Shown here piece after piece: positions 40,825 through 48,539 of a stretch of 64,000 nucleotides of DNA; position 1 is the stretch's first letter; each line of letters opens with the position of its first letter. The stretch is from an uncultured Coriobacteriales bacterium (GTDB lineage Bacteria; Actinomycetota; Coriobacteriia; Coriobacteriales; UMGS124). The position numbers were made by a program, and so were the translations under genes. The notes beneath the pieces were generated by a model. That model was not told the DNA's origin. It was given only the letters and a program-made list of their open reading frames with translations, and made no database searches. The stretch is from NCBI GenBank assembly GCA_934654475.1, contig CAKUFZ010000009.1:5640-69639 (forward strand), given 5' to 3'.

Positions 40825-43572
40825 ATGGAGTCGTTGTATCGCAAGTACCGCCCGCAGACGTTTGAGAGCATGGTGGGACAGAAGCATATCGTCTCGACCC
40901 TGCAGAACGCCCTGACGGACGGGCGCATGGCCCATGCCTACCTCTTTACGGGCCCGCGCGGTACCGGCAAGACCACTACGGCGCGCCTTTTGGCCAAGGC
41001 CCTCATGTGCGAGGCGGGCGGAGGCGCCGCCACGGCCCACCCCGACGGCACGTGCGAGCAGTGCCAGGAGATTGCGCGCGGCACGCACCCCGATGTGTAC
41101 GAGCTCGACGCTGCGTCGCGCACCGGCGTTGACAACGTGCGCGACGAGATTATCAACCGTGTCGCTTTCGCCCCCACGCAGGGCCGCTACAAGGTCTATG
41201 TGATCGACGAGGTTCACATGCTCACCACGGCGGCGTTCAATGCGCTGCTCAAGACGCTGGAGGAGCCTCCGGCGCACGTGGTGTTTGTGCTGTGCACCAC
41301 CGACCCGCAGAAGATTCCCGAGACGGTGCTTTCGCGCTGCCAGCGCCTGGAGTTCCACCGCATCTCCGACGCCGACATCGCCGAGCGCCTTGAGTTCGTG
41401 TGTGCCTCCGAGGGCTTCGAGTACGACAGTGAGGCACTGGCTCTCGTTGCCCGCCATGCGCGCGGCGGCCTGCGCGACGCCCTGTCGACGCTCGAGACGC
41501 TCTCGGTGCACGGCCGCGGCACCGTGCGCGTGGAAGACGCCCGCGAGCTGCTCGGCGAGGTGGCCGACGACACGCTCTCGGGCATGGCCGAGCTTGTGGC
41601 CGCCCGCGATGTGGCCGGGTGCTTTGCCCGCGTGGACGAGATGAGCTCGCGCGGCATGGACATCGAGCAGTATGTGCGCGACTTCACGCGCCACATGCGC
41701 AACGTCTACGTGGCCGCCGTGGCCGGCAAGGGTGCGCTGCGCGACGCGGCGAAGCCCGAGGAGTTCGTGGCCCAGGCCGCCAAGTTCGGCGGGGCCGATC
41801 GCCTCGCGTACATTCTTGACTTGCTCGGCGGTCTTGAGAATACCCTGCGCACCTCCACTGACCAGCGCCTTGATTTCGAGGTGGCGCTCACGAGGATGGC
41901 GCGTCCCAAGGCCGACCTGTCGCTCGAGGCGCTTGCGGCCCGTGTGGAGGCGCTTGAGGCCGAGCTTGCGGCTGTGAAGGCGGGCGGGGTCGTGCTGGCG
42001 AGTGCGCCCGCGGCTGCGGCCGGTGCGCAGGCCGCTGGTGTGGGACAGCCTGGCGGCGGAGCTGCTGCGCAGGCAGCCGGAAGCAAGCTTCCCTCGTTTG
42101 CCCGCATGCCGCAGCAGTCGGCGGCGGCCGCCCAAGCTGCTCCGGCGGTTCCCGCGCCCGCCGCGCGTCCTGCTGCTCCTTCAGCGCCCGCGCCCGCTGC
42201 CCAGCCTGCCGCAACGACGGCTCCCGCACCCGTGGCGCAGCATGCGGTTCCTCAGGCACCGAGCGCCCCTGCTGCCCAGGCCGGTGCCTCGCAACTGCCC
42301 TCGTTTGCCCGCATGCCGCAGCAAGGCGCCGCTTCGGCTGCCCCTGCTGCTCCCCAGCAGCCGGCTGCTTCTGCAGCGGTTGCCCCGCAGGCGTCCGATG
42401 CCCACTGGGGGCAGATCTGCCAGGAGGCATGTGCCATCTTCAGGCCGGTCATTGCTCTGCTCAACAAGGTCACGGGCCATTTCGACCCCGATGGTTCGCT
42501 CGTCATCGTCAATCCCGGCGGTGACTTTATCGGCAAGCAGCTGCAGACGCCCAATTCGATGAACGCCATCAAGCAGGCGGCCGAGAAAGTCATGGGGCAC
42601 GCGGTTGCCATCCGTGTCGAGGGCGCCGGTGCTGCTCCCGGTCGCTCCGTGCGACCTGCCGCGCCTGCGCAGGCGGCCCCGACTGCACGTCCCTCGTTTG
42701 GCGCCCAGCCCAGGCAGTCTGCCGCTGCCCCGGCCGCAGCTGCTGCCGCACCCGCGCGTGATGCCGCCTTGCCCGCCTTTGCGCGCATGCCCCAGCAGTC
42801 CGCGCCCACCGCTCAGCCTGCTGCTCCTGCCGCATCGGCGCAGAACGCCGCCCTTCCTGCATTTGCCCGCATGCCGCAGGCTGGCCAGGTTGCGCCCACT
42901 GCCGCAAGCAGCCCCGCTGCGCCAGTCCCTGCGTCTGCTGCCCGAGATGCCGCTCTTCCTGCATTCGCGCGTATGCCGCAGGCCGCCTCTGCTGCGCCGG
43001 CACCTGCTGCCGGGAATAGGCCCGCCGCGCCAGCTCCTCAGCCTGTGGCCCCCGTTGACGATGCACCTGCCTTCGAGTTTGTGCCCGACGACATGTACGA
43101 CGGCTACCAGGACGTTTCTGCCGACGTCCCCGCCGACGGCTATGGCGCCCCCTGGGATGAGCCCGCGCCCGCCGAGGCCCAGCCCGCAGCGCCTGCGCCG
43201 GCCTCTCGTTCCACAGCGCCTGCGCCCGCACCCAAGCCTGCCGCACCCCAGCAGCCCGCTGGTTTCGGCTCGGCGCCCGCCGCGCGTCCCGCAGCCCCCG
43301 CACCTGCCGCCGTGCGCTCCACTGCCCCTGCGTTTGCCGCTCCGGTGCAACTTGCGGCCTCTGCCCCCACTGCGCAGCCTGCGTTTGCCGCCCGTCCCGC
43401 TGCCCCGGCCCAGCCCGCGGCCCCGGCGCCCACGGTTCAGCCTGCAGGCCCGGCATCCGGTGCGACCTTCGGTTCTCCCGCCCAGCCTGCGCCCGGCGAG
43501 GATTCAACCGCCTGGCTCTCCCAGCTTCTCGAGGCCGGTTTCGGCCAGCCCGTCAAGGTGACCCGCGAGTAA
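40825..43572 (+). CDS. dnaX: DNA polymerase III gamma/tau subunit with a long Ala/Pro-rich linker
   Basis: The N-terminal 370 residues are the AAA+ clamp-loader ATPase: MESLYRKYRPQTFESMVGQ, Walker A GPRGTGKTTTARL near residue 43, a four-Cys zinc module (CEAGGG ... CEQC) and Walker B VYVIDEVHML near residue 128. The remaining 540 residues are very rich in Ala and Pro. They contain five copies of an L-P-(S/A)-F-A-R-M-P-Q motif and one folded-looking insert (HWGQICQEACAIFRPVIALL near residue 535). The 915-residue length is far above the 450-640 usual for tau. The start at 40825 follows CAAGGAG. The gene is separated from ebfC-recR by an insertion. Confidence 0.95.
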   Translation: MESLYRKYRPQTFESMVGQKHIVSTLQNALTDGRMAHAYLFTGPRGTGKTTTARLLAKALMCEAGGGAATAHPDGTCEQCQEIARGTHPDVYELDAASRTGVDNVRDEIINRVAFAPTQGRYKVYVIDEVHMLTTAAFNALLKTLEEPPAHVVFVLCTTDPQKIPETVLSRCQRLEFHRISDADIAERLEFVCASEGFEYDSEALALVARHARGGLRDALSTLETLSVHGRGTVRVEDARELLGEVADDTLSGMAELVAARDVAGCFARVDEMSSRGMDIEQYVRDFTRHMRNVYVAAVAGKGALRDAAKPEEFVAQAAKFGGADRLAYILDLLGGLENTLRTSTDQRLDFEVALTRMARPKADLSLEALAARVEALEAELAAVKAGGVVLASAPAAAAGAQAAGVGQPGGGAAAQAAGSKLPSFARMPQQSAAAAQAAPAVPAPAARPAAPSAPAPAAQPAATTAPAPVAQHAVPQAPSAPAAQAGASQLPSFARMPQQGAASAAPAAPQQPAASAAVAPQASDAHWGQICQEACAIFRPVIALLNKVTGHFDPDGSLVIVNPGGDFIGKQLQTPNSMNAIKQAAEKVMGHAVAIRVEGAGAAPGRSVRPAAPAQAAPTARPSFGAQPRQSAAAPAAAAAAPARDAALPAFARMPQQSAPTAQPAAPAASAQNAALPAFARMPQAGQVAPTAASSPAAPVPASAARDAALPAFARMPQAASAAPAPAAGNRPAAPAPQPVAPVDDAPAFEFVPDDMYDGYQDVSADVPADGYGAPWDEPAPAEAQPAAPAPASRSTAPAPAPKPAAPQQPAGFGSAPAARPAAPAPAAVRSTAPAFAAPVQLAASAPTAQPAFAARPAAPAQPAAPAPTVQPAGPASGATFGSPAQPAPGEDSTAWLSQLLEAGFGQPVKVTRE

Positions 43573-43672
43573 CCTCCGGCCACCATCAATCGCAATCCCC
43601 AAGCGCCGTCTGTCCCCCTTCGTCCGGGCAGGCGGCGCTTCCTTTTGTCGGCAGACAAGTATGTTGCCTGAA

Positions 43673-43723
43673 CTGTCACTCAGAATGACAGTTTTTGCCT
43701 AAATCTGTCACTCAGAATGACAG
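43673..43723 (+). promoter_or_regulatory. Two tandem palindromic operators before the second DUF4143 ATPase gene
   Basis: CTGTCACTCAGAATGACAG occurs twice, at 43673-43691 and 43705-43723, 32 bp apart (three helical turns). Each has CTGTCA and TGACAG arms around seven bases. A -10-like TATACT (43731-43736) lies just downstream and the start codon about 50 bases further. Confidence 0.8.
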
Positions 43724-43783
43724 TTCAAGCTATACTGCCTGTATCCATTTGTCTCGCACGGAAGATTTTCATCGAGAGGATGT

Positions 43784-45157
43784 ATGTGCATGACTCAACT
43801 CAAACCGACGATTCGCCTGCTTATCCACGATTTTCACCAATCGGTCTTGCCGTCGGTTCGAGAGGGTCTCGTTTGCCGAGAGCTGTCGTTAGGCAAGCCT
43901 CTACAGCCTAAAATCGGCAACCTCGTGAAGGTCGTCACGGGCATGCGTCGCAGTGGCAAGACGTTTCGTCTCTATCAAGCCATTATCGAGCTGCTCGACG
44001 GCGGTGTTCCTGCGGGGCGCATCTGTTACTTCAACTTTGACGACGAGAGGTTCAAGCCCTATCCCGCCGACATCGTCTCGCAGGTGTTGGAGGCGTTCTA
44101 TGAGCTGAATCCTGAGGCACGTTCCGAAGGGGCGTATATTTTCTTCGACGAGGTTCAGGATGTCCCCGGGTGGGAGCTCGCGGCACGCAGGATTGTTGAC
44201 ACTGAGAAGGTGACGATGTACTTCACGGGCTCATCGTCTCGTTTGTTTTCCGATGACATTGCGACGGAGTTCAGGGGGCGCTCCATTGCCTATGAGCTTC
44301 TGCCTTACGGGTTTTCGGAATACCTCCAATCAAGGGGATTGGACATACCGAAGGGGGTTGAGTTAGATTCCAAAACCGTCGCCTCGCAGATGAAGGGCTC
44401 CTACAAGGGATTTCTGCTTGAAGGTGGCTTTCCTGCTGTATGTGGCCTCGATGAGATGGAGCGCGTGCAGGTGCTTCAGGGGTATGTCCAATTCACTGTT
44501 GCCCGCGATCTTGTCGAGCGCCATGGTTACGCAAATGCCGCCTTTGTGCGAAACCTTGCCCGCAGCGTCGTGGTGTCTTCTGCCCGAGACTTTTCCATCA
44601 GTCGCGCTCACAACCAGGGAACGTCTTCGGGCTATTCGCCGGGACGCGAAAAGATAGCCGGGATGCTCGACGCCATGGAAGACGCTCACCTGTCTTACGG
44701 CGTCTACGACTTTTCTCGCTCACTTCAGCGCAGCCGCCTGCGCGGGTTCAAGGAATATGCCGTGGATACGGGCCTCTTCTATGCCATGAGCCCCGCAACC
44801 ACGGATGGCCTCACGCGTGCCCTTGAGACATCGGTCTACCTCGAGTTGCGTCGCCGCAGGCAAACGGGGAGGCGCGGGGAAGTTTCCATGCTCAAGCTTC
44901 CCAGCGGCAAAGAGGTCGACTTCATCTGGGGTGACGAGGCGTTCGGCACGGCCTTTGACCTCGTGCAAGTCTGTCTCAGCATGGACGATGAACGTACAAA
45001 AGCACGCGAAATCTCCGCCCTCGAAGAGGCAATGTCCCTCTTCCCCGGCGTTCGCGCAACAATCGTCACCCTTGACGAATATGGCACTGAAGTCACTCCC
45101 CACGGCGACATTCACATCATTCCTGCTTGGAGATGGACGTTGGAAAAGACCGCCTAA
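43784..45157 (+). CDS. Second orphan AAA-type ATPase with DUF4143-like C-terminus
   Basis: The 457 residues resemble the ATPase at 18395-19591 in layout, not closely in sequence. Walker A is GMRRSGKTFRL near residue 53 and Walker B YIFFDEVQDVPGW near residue 117, with YFTGSSSRLFSDDIATEFRG as the sensor segment. The C-terminal region includes a nuclease-like core (SGKEVDFIWGDEAFGTAFDL, then VQVCLSM), again with Gln in the position expected for the second acidic residue. The start at 43784 follows GAGAGG; the Met at 43790 is a fair alternative. The gene lies between dnaX and ebfC, where most actinobacteria have no insertion. Confidence 0.87.
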   Translation: MCMTQLKPTIRLLIHDFHQSVLPSVREGLVCRELSLGKPLQPKIGNLVKVVTGMRRSGKTFRLYQAIIELLDGGVPAGRICYFNFDDERFKPYPADIVSQVLEAFYELNPEARSEGAYIFFDEVQDVPGWELAARRIVDTEKVTMYFTGSSSRLFSDDIATEFRGRSIAYELLPYGFSEYLQSRGLDIPKGVELDSKTVASQMKGSYKGFLLEGGFPAVCGLDEMERVQVLQGYVQFTVARDLVERHGYANAAFVRNLARSVVVSSARDFSISRAHNQGTSSGYSPGREKIAGMLDAMEDAHLSYGVYDFSRSLQRSRLRGFKEYAVDTGLFYAMSPATTDGLTRALETSVYLELRRRRQTGRRGEVSMLKLPSGKEVDFIWGDEAFGTAFDLVQVCLSMDDERTKAREISALEEAMSLFPGVRATIVTLDEYGTEVTPHGDIHIIPAWRWTLEKTA

Positions 45158-45165
45158 TAAAGGAT

Positions 45166-45208
45166 AAGCCCCGCCTGTCCCGGTTCATTATCGGAACAGG
45201 CGGGGCTT
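45166..45208 (+). terminator. Terminator after the second ATPase gene
   Basis: AAGCCCCGCCTGT and ACAGGCGGGGCTT form a 13-bp perfect stem with CCGG/CGG inside. Only a short T-rich tail follows. Confidence 0.8.
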
Positions 45209-45287
45209 GTATGGAGCGGCTTTCGAGTGGGGCTTTTCGAGCGGGGCCTATCAAACGAGGGAGTGCAAGCTTGTCAAGCTGCTCAAG

Positions 45288-45668
45288 CTACTCCGAAGGG
45301 TTGGAGAGATTGACGTAGGCTGCGTTCTTGTTCTCATCGCCAATGAGTAGGAGATTGGTTCCGTCAAGCTCATAGACGCCTGGCTTAGACTCAGAGGTGT
45401 TTTCATCGGAGGATTCTGCTACCACCGTCTGCCCGTCAAGATGTCCGATGCGTTTGCCTTTATCGGAGAAAATTGCTTTCTGCAGGTCGATGCCGGTATC
45501 GCTTGCGTCTGGATATGCGGCGCGCCCATAGCGCTGTCCGTCATAGACAACCGAGTCGGGAATTTCCGCGCTTCGCGAGAACGTGTGGAAGAGAACGAGG
45601 CCTCCCACGATTAAGAATACCAGGAGTCCAAGGACCGCAATTCGTGTCTCAAGGCTAGAGGGTTTCAT
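45288..45668 (-). CDS. Single-pass membrane protein, unknown function
   Basis: I do not recognise it. The 126 residues have a short N-terminus, one membrane helix (about 11-32, AVLGLLVFLIVGGLVLFHTF) and an extracytoplasmic, polar domain of about 90 residues that ends in NAAYVNLSNPSE. The start at 45668 lies one base after the stop of the Tat-leader mini-ORF. The ribosome site is weak, which suggests coupling to that ORF. Longer upstream frames overlap the mini-ORF and were rejected. Codon use is less GC-rich than in the flanking housekeeping genes. Confidence 0.6.
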   Translation of the reverse strand: MKPSSLETRIAVLGLLVFLIVGGLVLFHTFSRSAEIPDSVVYDGQRYGRAAYPDASDTGIDLQKAIFSDKGKRIGHLDGQTVVAESSDENTSESKPGVYELDGTNLLLIGDENKNAAYVNLSNPSE

Positions 45669-45669
45669 A

Positions 45670-45807
45670 CTATCCAAGCGATTCCTCGTCGGCGCAAGCG
45701 AGGTCGGGGAGAGCGACGCCTGCCAGACCGAGTCCAAATGTAGCTGAGGCAATGACGAACTGCCTTCTGGAGAAGGCCGCACTATCGGTTCGTTTCAGTG
45801 AATCCAT
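45670..45807 (-). CDS. 45-residue mini-ORF that is almost only a Tat leader
   Basis: The ORF starts at an ATG behind GGAGGACGTC and has its own promoter. Its sequence includes AAFSRRQFVIASATFGLGLA, a twin-arginine leader with the hydrophobic stretch and a possible signal-peptidase site after LACA, leaving a six-residue tail (DEESLG). It ends one base before the membrane-protein start. It may be a truncated gene, a secreted small peptide, or the leader of a pseudogene. The strong ribosome site and promoter argue that it is translated. Confidence 0.55.
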   Translation of the reverse strand: MDSLKRTDSAAFSRRQFVIASATFGLGLAGVALPDLACADEESLG

Positions 45808-45881
45808 GACGTCCTCCTGCTCAGTTGAGATGGGTTTACATTCACCCATCTATCGAATAGAAACGCCGGCGCCGCATCTGT

Positions 45882-45909
45882 AGTATACGGTATTGTTAGA
45901 ATTAGTGAA
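45882..45909 (-). promoter_or_regulatory. Promoter of the Tat mini-ORF and membrane-protein gene
   Basis: On the minus strand TTCACT (45909-45904) and TATACT (45887-45882) are 16 bases apart; the expected start lies about 70 bases before the mini-ORF ATG. Confidence 0.65.
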
Positions 45910-45972
45910 CTAAAAAAAGTAACTGCTCAAGTGTCACTGGTTCCCTCCGTTCTTCTCGTGTCTTGCGGTCGT

Positions 45973-46000
45973 GGGGGTGGGCAGGGCGGGGGAGGGCGGG
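45973..46000 (+). promoter_or_regulatory. G-rich tract able to form a G-quadruplex, next to a -10-like box
   Basis: Six runs of three to five G lie in 28 bases with one- or two-base loops, immediately followed by TACAGT (46001-46006). It lies upstream of ebfC-recR. Confidence 0.6.
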
Positions 46001-46071
46001 TACAGTGTGTGGGTTGGATTTATATGCTTGCGCGGCCATGTGGCCGCTCGACCACACGGGAGGAACTCTCT

Positions 46072-46380
46072 ATGGATATGTCCAAGATGCTCAAGCAGGC
46101 CAAGAAGATGCAGCAGCAGCTCGCCGACGTGCAGGACGGCCTCAAGGACGTCGTCGTGGAGGCCACGGCCGGCGGCGGCATGGTGAAGGCCACGATGACC
46201 GGCGACGGCCAGCTTACCGGCATCACCATCGACCCCGAGGCCCTCAACCCCGAGGACGTCGACCTTCTCCAGGACATGATTGTCGCCGCTGTGAACGAGG
46301 CCTCCAACAACGCCACGCAGGTTGCCAACCAGCGCATGGGCGCCATCACCGGCGGCCTTAACATCCCGGGCCTGTTCTAA
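46072..46380 (+). CDS. ybaB: Nucleoid-associated protein, YbaB/EbfC family
   Basis: A 102-residue dimeric DNA-binding protein that commonly lies between dnaX and recR. The sequence opens MDMSKMLKQAKKMQQQLADV with the family's charged helix and ends in the NQRMGAITGGLNIPGLF segment. The start at 46072 follows GGGAGGAA; the Met at 46078 is an alternative. recR follows by 42 bases. Confidence 0.95.
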   Translation: MDMSKMLKQAKKMQQQLADVQDGLKDVVVEATAGGGMVKATMTGDGQLTGITIDPEALNPEDVDLLQDMIVAAVNEASNNATQVANQRMGAITGGLNIPGLF

Positions 46381-46422
46381 TCCGGCTCGATTCCGAGTTC
46401 ACGCACGACACCGAAACACGCG

Positions 46423-47016
46423 ATGGCTGACGAGACATTCACCAACCTCATCGACGAGCTGGGCAGGCTTCCGGGCATCGGCCCCAAGTCTGCCCAGCGC
46501 ATCGCCTATCACATCCTGCAGTCAGACACCGCCAGCGTCCAGCGTCTGGCCGACGCCCTCATGGACGTGAAGCGCACGGTGCACTTCTGCCCGCATTGTT
46601 TCAACTACGCCACGGGCAAGGTGTGCGCCATCTGCGCCGACCCGCGCCGCGACACCTCGCGCATCTGTGTGGTGGCCGAGCCCCGCGACGTAAGCGCCAT
46701 CGAGCGCACGGGCGCCTTCAAGGGCGTCTACCATGTGCTTGGCGGCGTGATCAACCCCATGGAGCGCAAGGGTCCCGACCAGCTGCACATCCGCGAGCTC
46801 ATGGGCCGGCTTGGCAGCGAGGACGTCTCCGAGGTCCTCATCGCCACCAACCCCGACATCGAAGGCGAGACCACGGCCTCTTATCTCGCGCGCCTCATCA
46901 AGCCGCTCGACATCGAGGTCACGCGCCTGGCGAGCGGCCTGCCGGTGGGCGGCGAGCTCGAGTATGCCGACGAGGTCACGCTGGGCCGCGCCATCGAGGC
47001 GCGTCGACAGCTGTAG
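46423..47016 (+). CDS. recR: Recombination protein RecR
   Basis: RecR works with RecF and RecO to load RecA on gaps. The 197 residues contain the helix-hairpin-helix [19 protein letters not shown] near residue 12, the four-Cys zinc finger (CPHC ... CAIC) near residue 57-72, and the Toprim domain with [20 protein letters not shown] near residue 80. The length is standard. The usual dnaX-ebfC-recR order holds apart from the insertion upstream of ebfC. Confidence 0.97.
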   Translation: MADETFTNLIDELGRLPGIGPKSAQRIAYHILQSDTASVQRLADALMDVKRTVHFCPHCFNYATGKVCAICADPRRDTSRICVVAEPRDVSAIERTGAFKGVYHVLGGVINPMERKGPDQLHIRELMGRLGSEDVSEVLIATNPDIEGETTASYLARLIKPLDIEVTRLASGLPVGGELEYADEVTLGRAIEARRQL

Positions 47017-47087
47017 CCTTGGCCTCGGTTCGCCCCGCTGCAAGGAGGCAGCTGTAGCCCTGCCCTCGGTTTGCCCTGGCAAGGAAG
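47008..47087. repeat. Two imperfect 39-bp direct repeats overlapping the recR stop
   Basis: Both copies begin CAGCTGTAGCC and continue with a TGGCCTCGGTT-like and GGCAAGGA-like part; the second has a few changes. The first copy contains the recR stop codon. No coding role is apparent. Confidence 0.6.
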
Positions 47088-47176
47088 CACCCTTTGCGTG
47101 ACGAGCCTGCCATTCATGCGCTCCTGCGCAGACTGGCAACAAAGCGGCTGTAGCGTTTGGATGCGAGGATAAAGTC

Positions 47177-47202
47177 GAACCGTCCCTCGGGGCGGTTCTT
47201 TT
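47177..47202 (+). terminator. Terminator or attenuator before aroK-like gene
   Basis: GAACCGTCCC and GGGGCGGTTC form a stem with a two-base loop, followed by TTTT, only 20 bases before the next start codon. Confidence 0.65.
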
Positions 47203-47222
47203 GTATACGAAAGGTGCAACCT

Positions 47223-47756
47223 ATGCCCCTGGACAAGCGAAACATCGTGCTCGTGGGAATGCCGAGCGTGGGCAAGTCCACCATCGGCGTGCTTATGGCC
47301 AAGCGCCTGCGCTACAACTTCACCGACACCGACATCACCATTCAGGTGGAAAACGACGGCACCTTGGCCGAGCTCATCGCGGCACAGGGCAACGACGGTA
47401 TGCTTGCCATGGAGGAGCGCGTGCTTCTGGGCGTGCAGCCTTGCCGCACCGTCATCGCTACGGGAGGCAGCGCCTGCTACAGCGCCCGCGCCATGGCGCA
47501 TCTGGCCACCACGGGCCCCGTCGTGTACCTGCGCGCACCCTTCGAGGAGGTCGCGGCACGTGTGGGCGACGTCACGGCCCGCGGCGTGGTGATGCCCGAG
47601 GGCTTCACCTTCCGCGACCTGTACGACCAGCGCTGCGGCCTGTACGAGAAGTACGCCACCATCACCGTGGACATCGCGGGCCTGTCGGTGGAGGACTCGC
47701 TCGTACGCGCCTGCGAGGCAATCGTGGTTTGGATGGAAACCCATCCGCAGGAGTAA
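47223..47756 (+). CDS. aroK: Shikimate kinase family protein
   Basis: Shikimate kinase phosphorylates shikimate in aromatic amino-acid synthesis. The 177 residues show the P-loop GMPSVGKSTIG near residue 12, the FTDTD motif near residue 33, the ATGGSACYS segment near residue 80 and the lid region; the Arg that contacts ATP is less clear than in typical AroK. No other shikimate genes are near, so a related small-molecule kinase is possible. The start at 47223 follows AAAGGTGCAACC. Confidence 0.8.
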   Translation: MPLDKRNIVLVGMPSVGKSTIGVLMAKRLRYNFTDTDITIQVENDGTLAELIAAQGNDGMLAMEERVLLGVQPCRTVIATGGSACYSARAMAHLATTGPVVYLRAPFEEVAARVGDVTARGVVMPEGFTFRDLYDQRCGLYEKYATITVDIAGLSVEDSLVRACEAIVVWMETHPQE

Positions 47757-47786
47757 GCTGCCAGTACCTTTGGTGTCACACGCAAA

Positions 47787-47828
47787 AAGAAGGCTCGCCG
47801 ACAATGCGCCGGCGAGCCTTCTTGTTTT
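47787..47828 (+). terminator. Terminator after aroK-like gene
   Basis: A 14-bp perfect stem (AAGAAGGCTCGCCG / CGGCGAGCCTTCTT) is followed by GTTTT. Confidence 0.9.
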
Positions 47829-47900
47829 AACGCACTTGAGACACTCATCGCGCGCAAGCATGCAAGCACTCATACGCGCGACCATGGAAGCAAATCAAAC

Positions 47901-47975
47901 TGGCTGGGATAGAGGGAGTCGAACCCCCATACCGGGAACCAAAAACCCGTGTCCTAACCATTGGACGATATCCCA
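47901..47975 (-). tRNA. tRNA-Gln (anticodon TTG)
   Basis: Minus-strand cloverleaf: acceptor TGGGATA / TATCCCA, anticodon loop TTTTGGT (TTG), T loop GGTTCGACTCC, encoded CCA end. Confidence 0.95.
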
Positions 47976-48032
47976 ATGCCGTTTGCCTGGCACGGTTTGC
48001 CGTAAATCGACTACTGTGCCACGTGACCGAAA

Positions 48033-48060
48033 ATTGTACCAGCCTTAACGGCAGCGTCAA
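48033..48060 (-). promoter_or_regulatory. tRNA-Gln promoter
   Basis: On the minus strand TTGACG (48060-48055) and TACAAT (48038-48033) are 16 bases apart, about 50 bases upstream of the tRNA. Confidence 0.75.
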
Positions 48061-48125
48061 GGAGCGCTTCTATAGTGGTCCCAACTTTTACATGACCGGT
48101 AGCATCTGCGTGGTACGGAGCGAAC

Positions 48126-48536
48126 GTGAGCATCGATTCTGTGAGGCGAGTGCTAAGGGGCAAGGCACGCGTCGCATTCCCCATTGCCTCCGTCCTGATA
48201 GCCATCCTCATCGTAGCGAGCCCCTTCATGGGCGGCCCGCTGGCGTTCCTGCATGAGTTGGCGTTCGCGCGCTTCTGCATGTTCTGGTGCCTGGGGGTCT
48301 GCATCGTGCTCACCACGAGCGCCCGTCCCCTTCGCCCGGCGGTGGTGGCGAGCATATCCACGGCGATATCCATCGTGGTGTCGGTCGTGCTGTATTTCGT
48401 GTACGAGCGCGTGAGCGACATTGCCATCGGCATCGCGCCGTTTTTCTTCTCATGCCTGTCGGGTGCCATCCTGGGCGCCCTTGCAGGCACGTGGCTTATT
48501 TACGCGTTGGTATACGCAGGAAACAACCGTAGCTAG
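48126..48536 (+). CDS. Four-helix membrane protein, unknown function
   Basis: A 136-residue membrane protein with four likely helices (about 17-35, 40-65, 70-92 and 103-128). I recognise no family motif. The GTG start at 48126 is the only good one; the sequence before it lacks a strong ribosome site. It converges with the peptidoglycan-binding gene, with three bases between the stops. Confidence 0.65.
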   Translation: MSIDSVRRVLRGKARVAFPIASVLIAILIVASPFMGGPLAFLHELAFARFCMFWCLGVCIVLTTSARPLRPAVVASISTAISIVVSVVLYFVYERVSDIAIGIAPFFFSCLSGAILGALAGTWLIYALVYAGNNRS

Positions 48537-48539
48537 GCG

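Noticed and set aside
38983..42135. A 1050-codon open frame opposite to metNI and dnaX
   Set aside because: It is antisense to three well-recognised genes. Its composition is that of a mirror frame (rich in Arg, His, Gly).
45288..45782. Longer start for the membrane-protein gene (45782)
   Set aside because: It would overlap the Tat mini-ORF in another frame and lacks a ribosome site.
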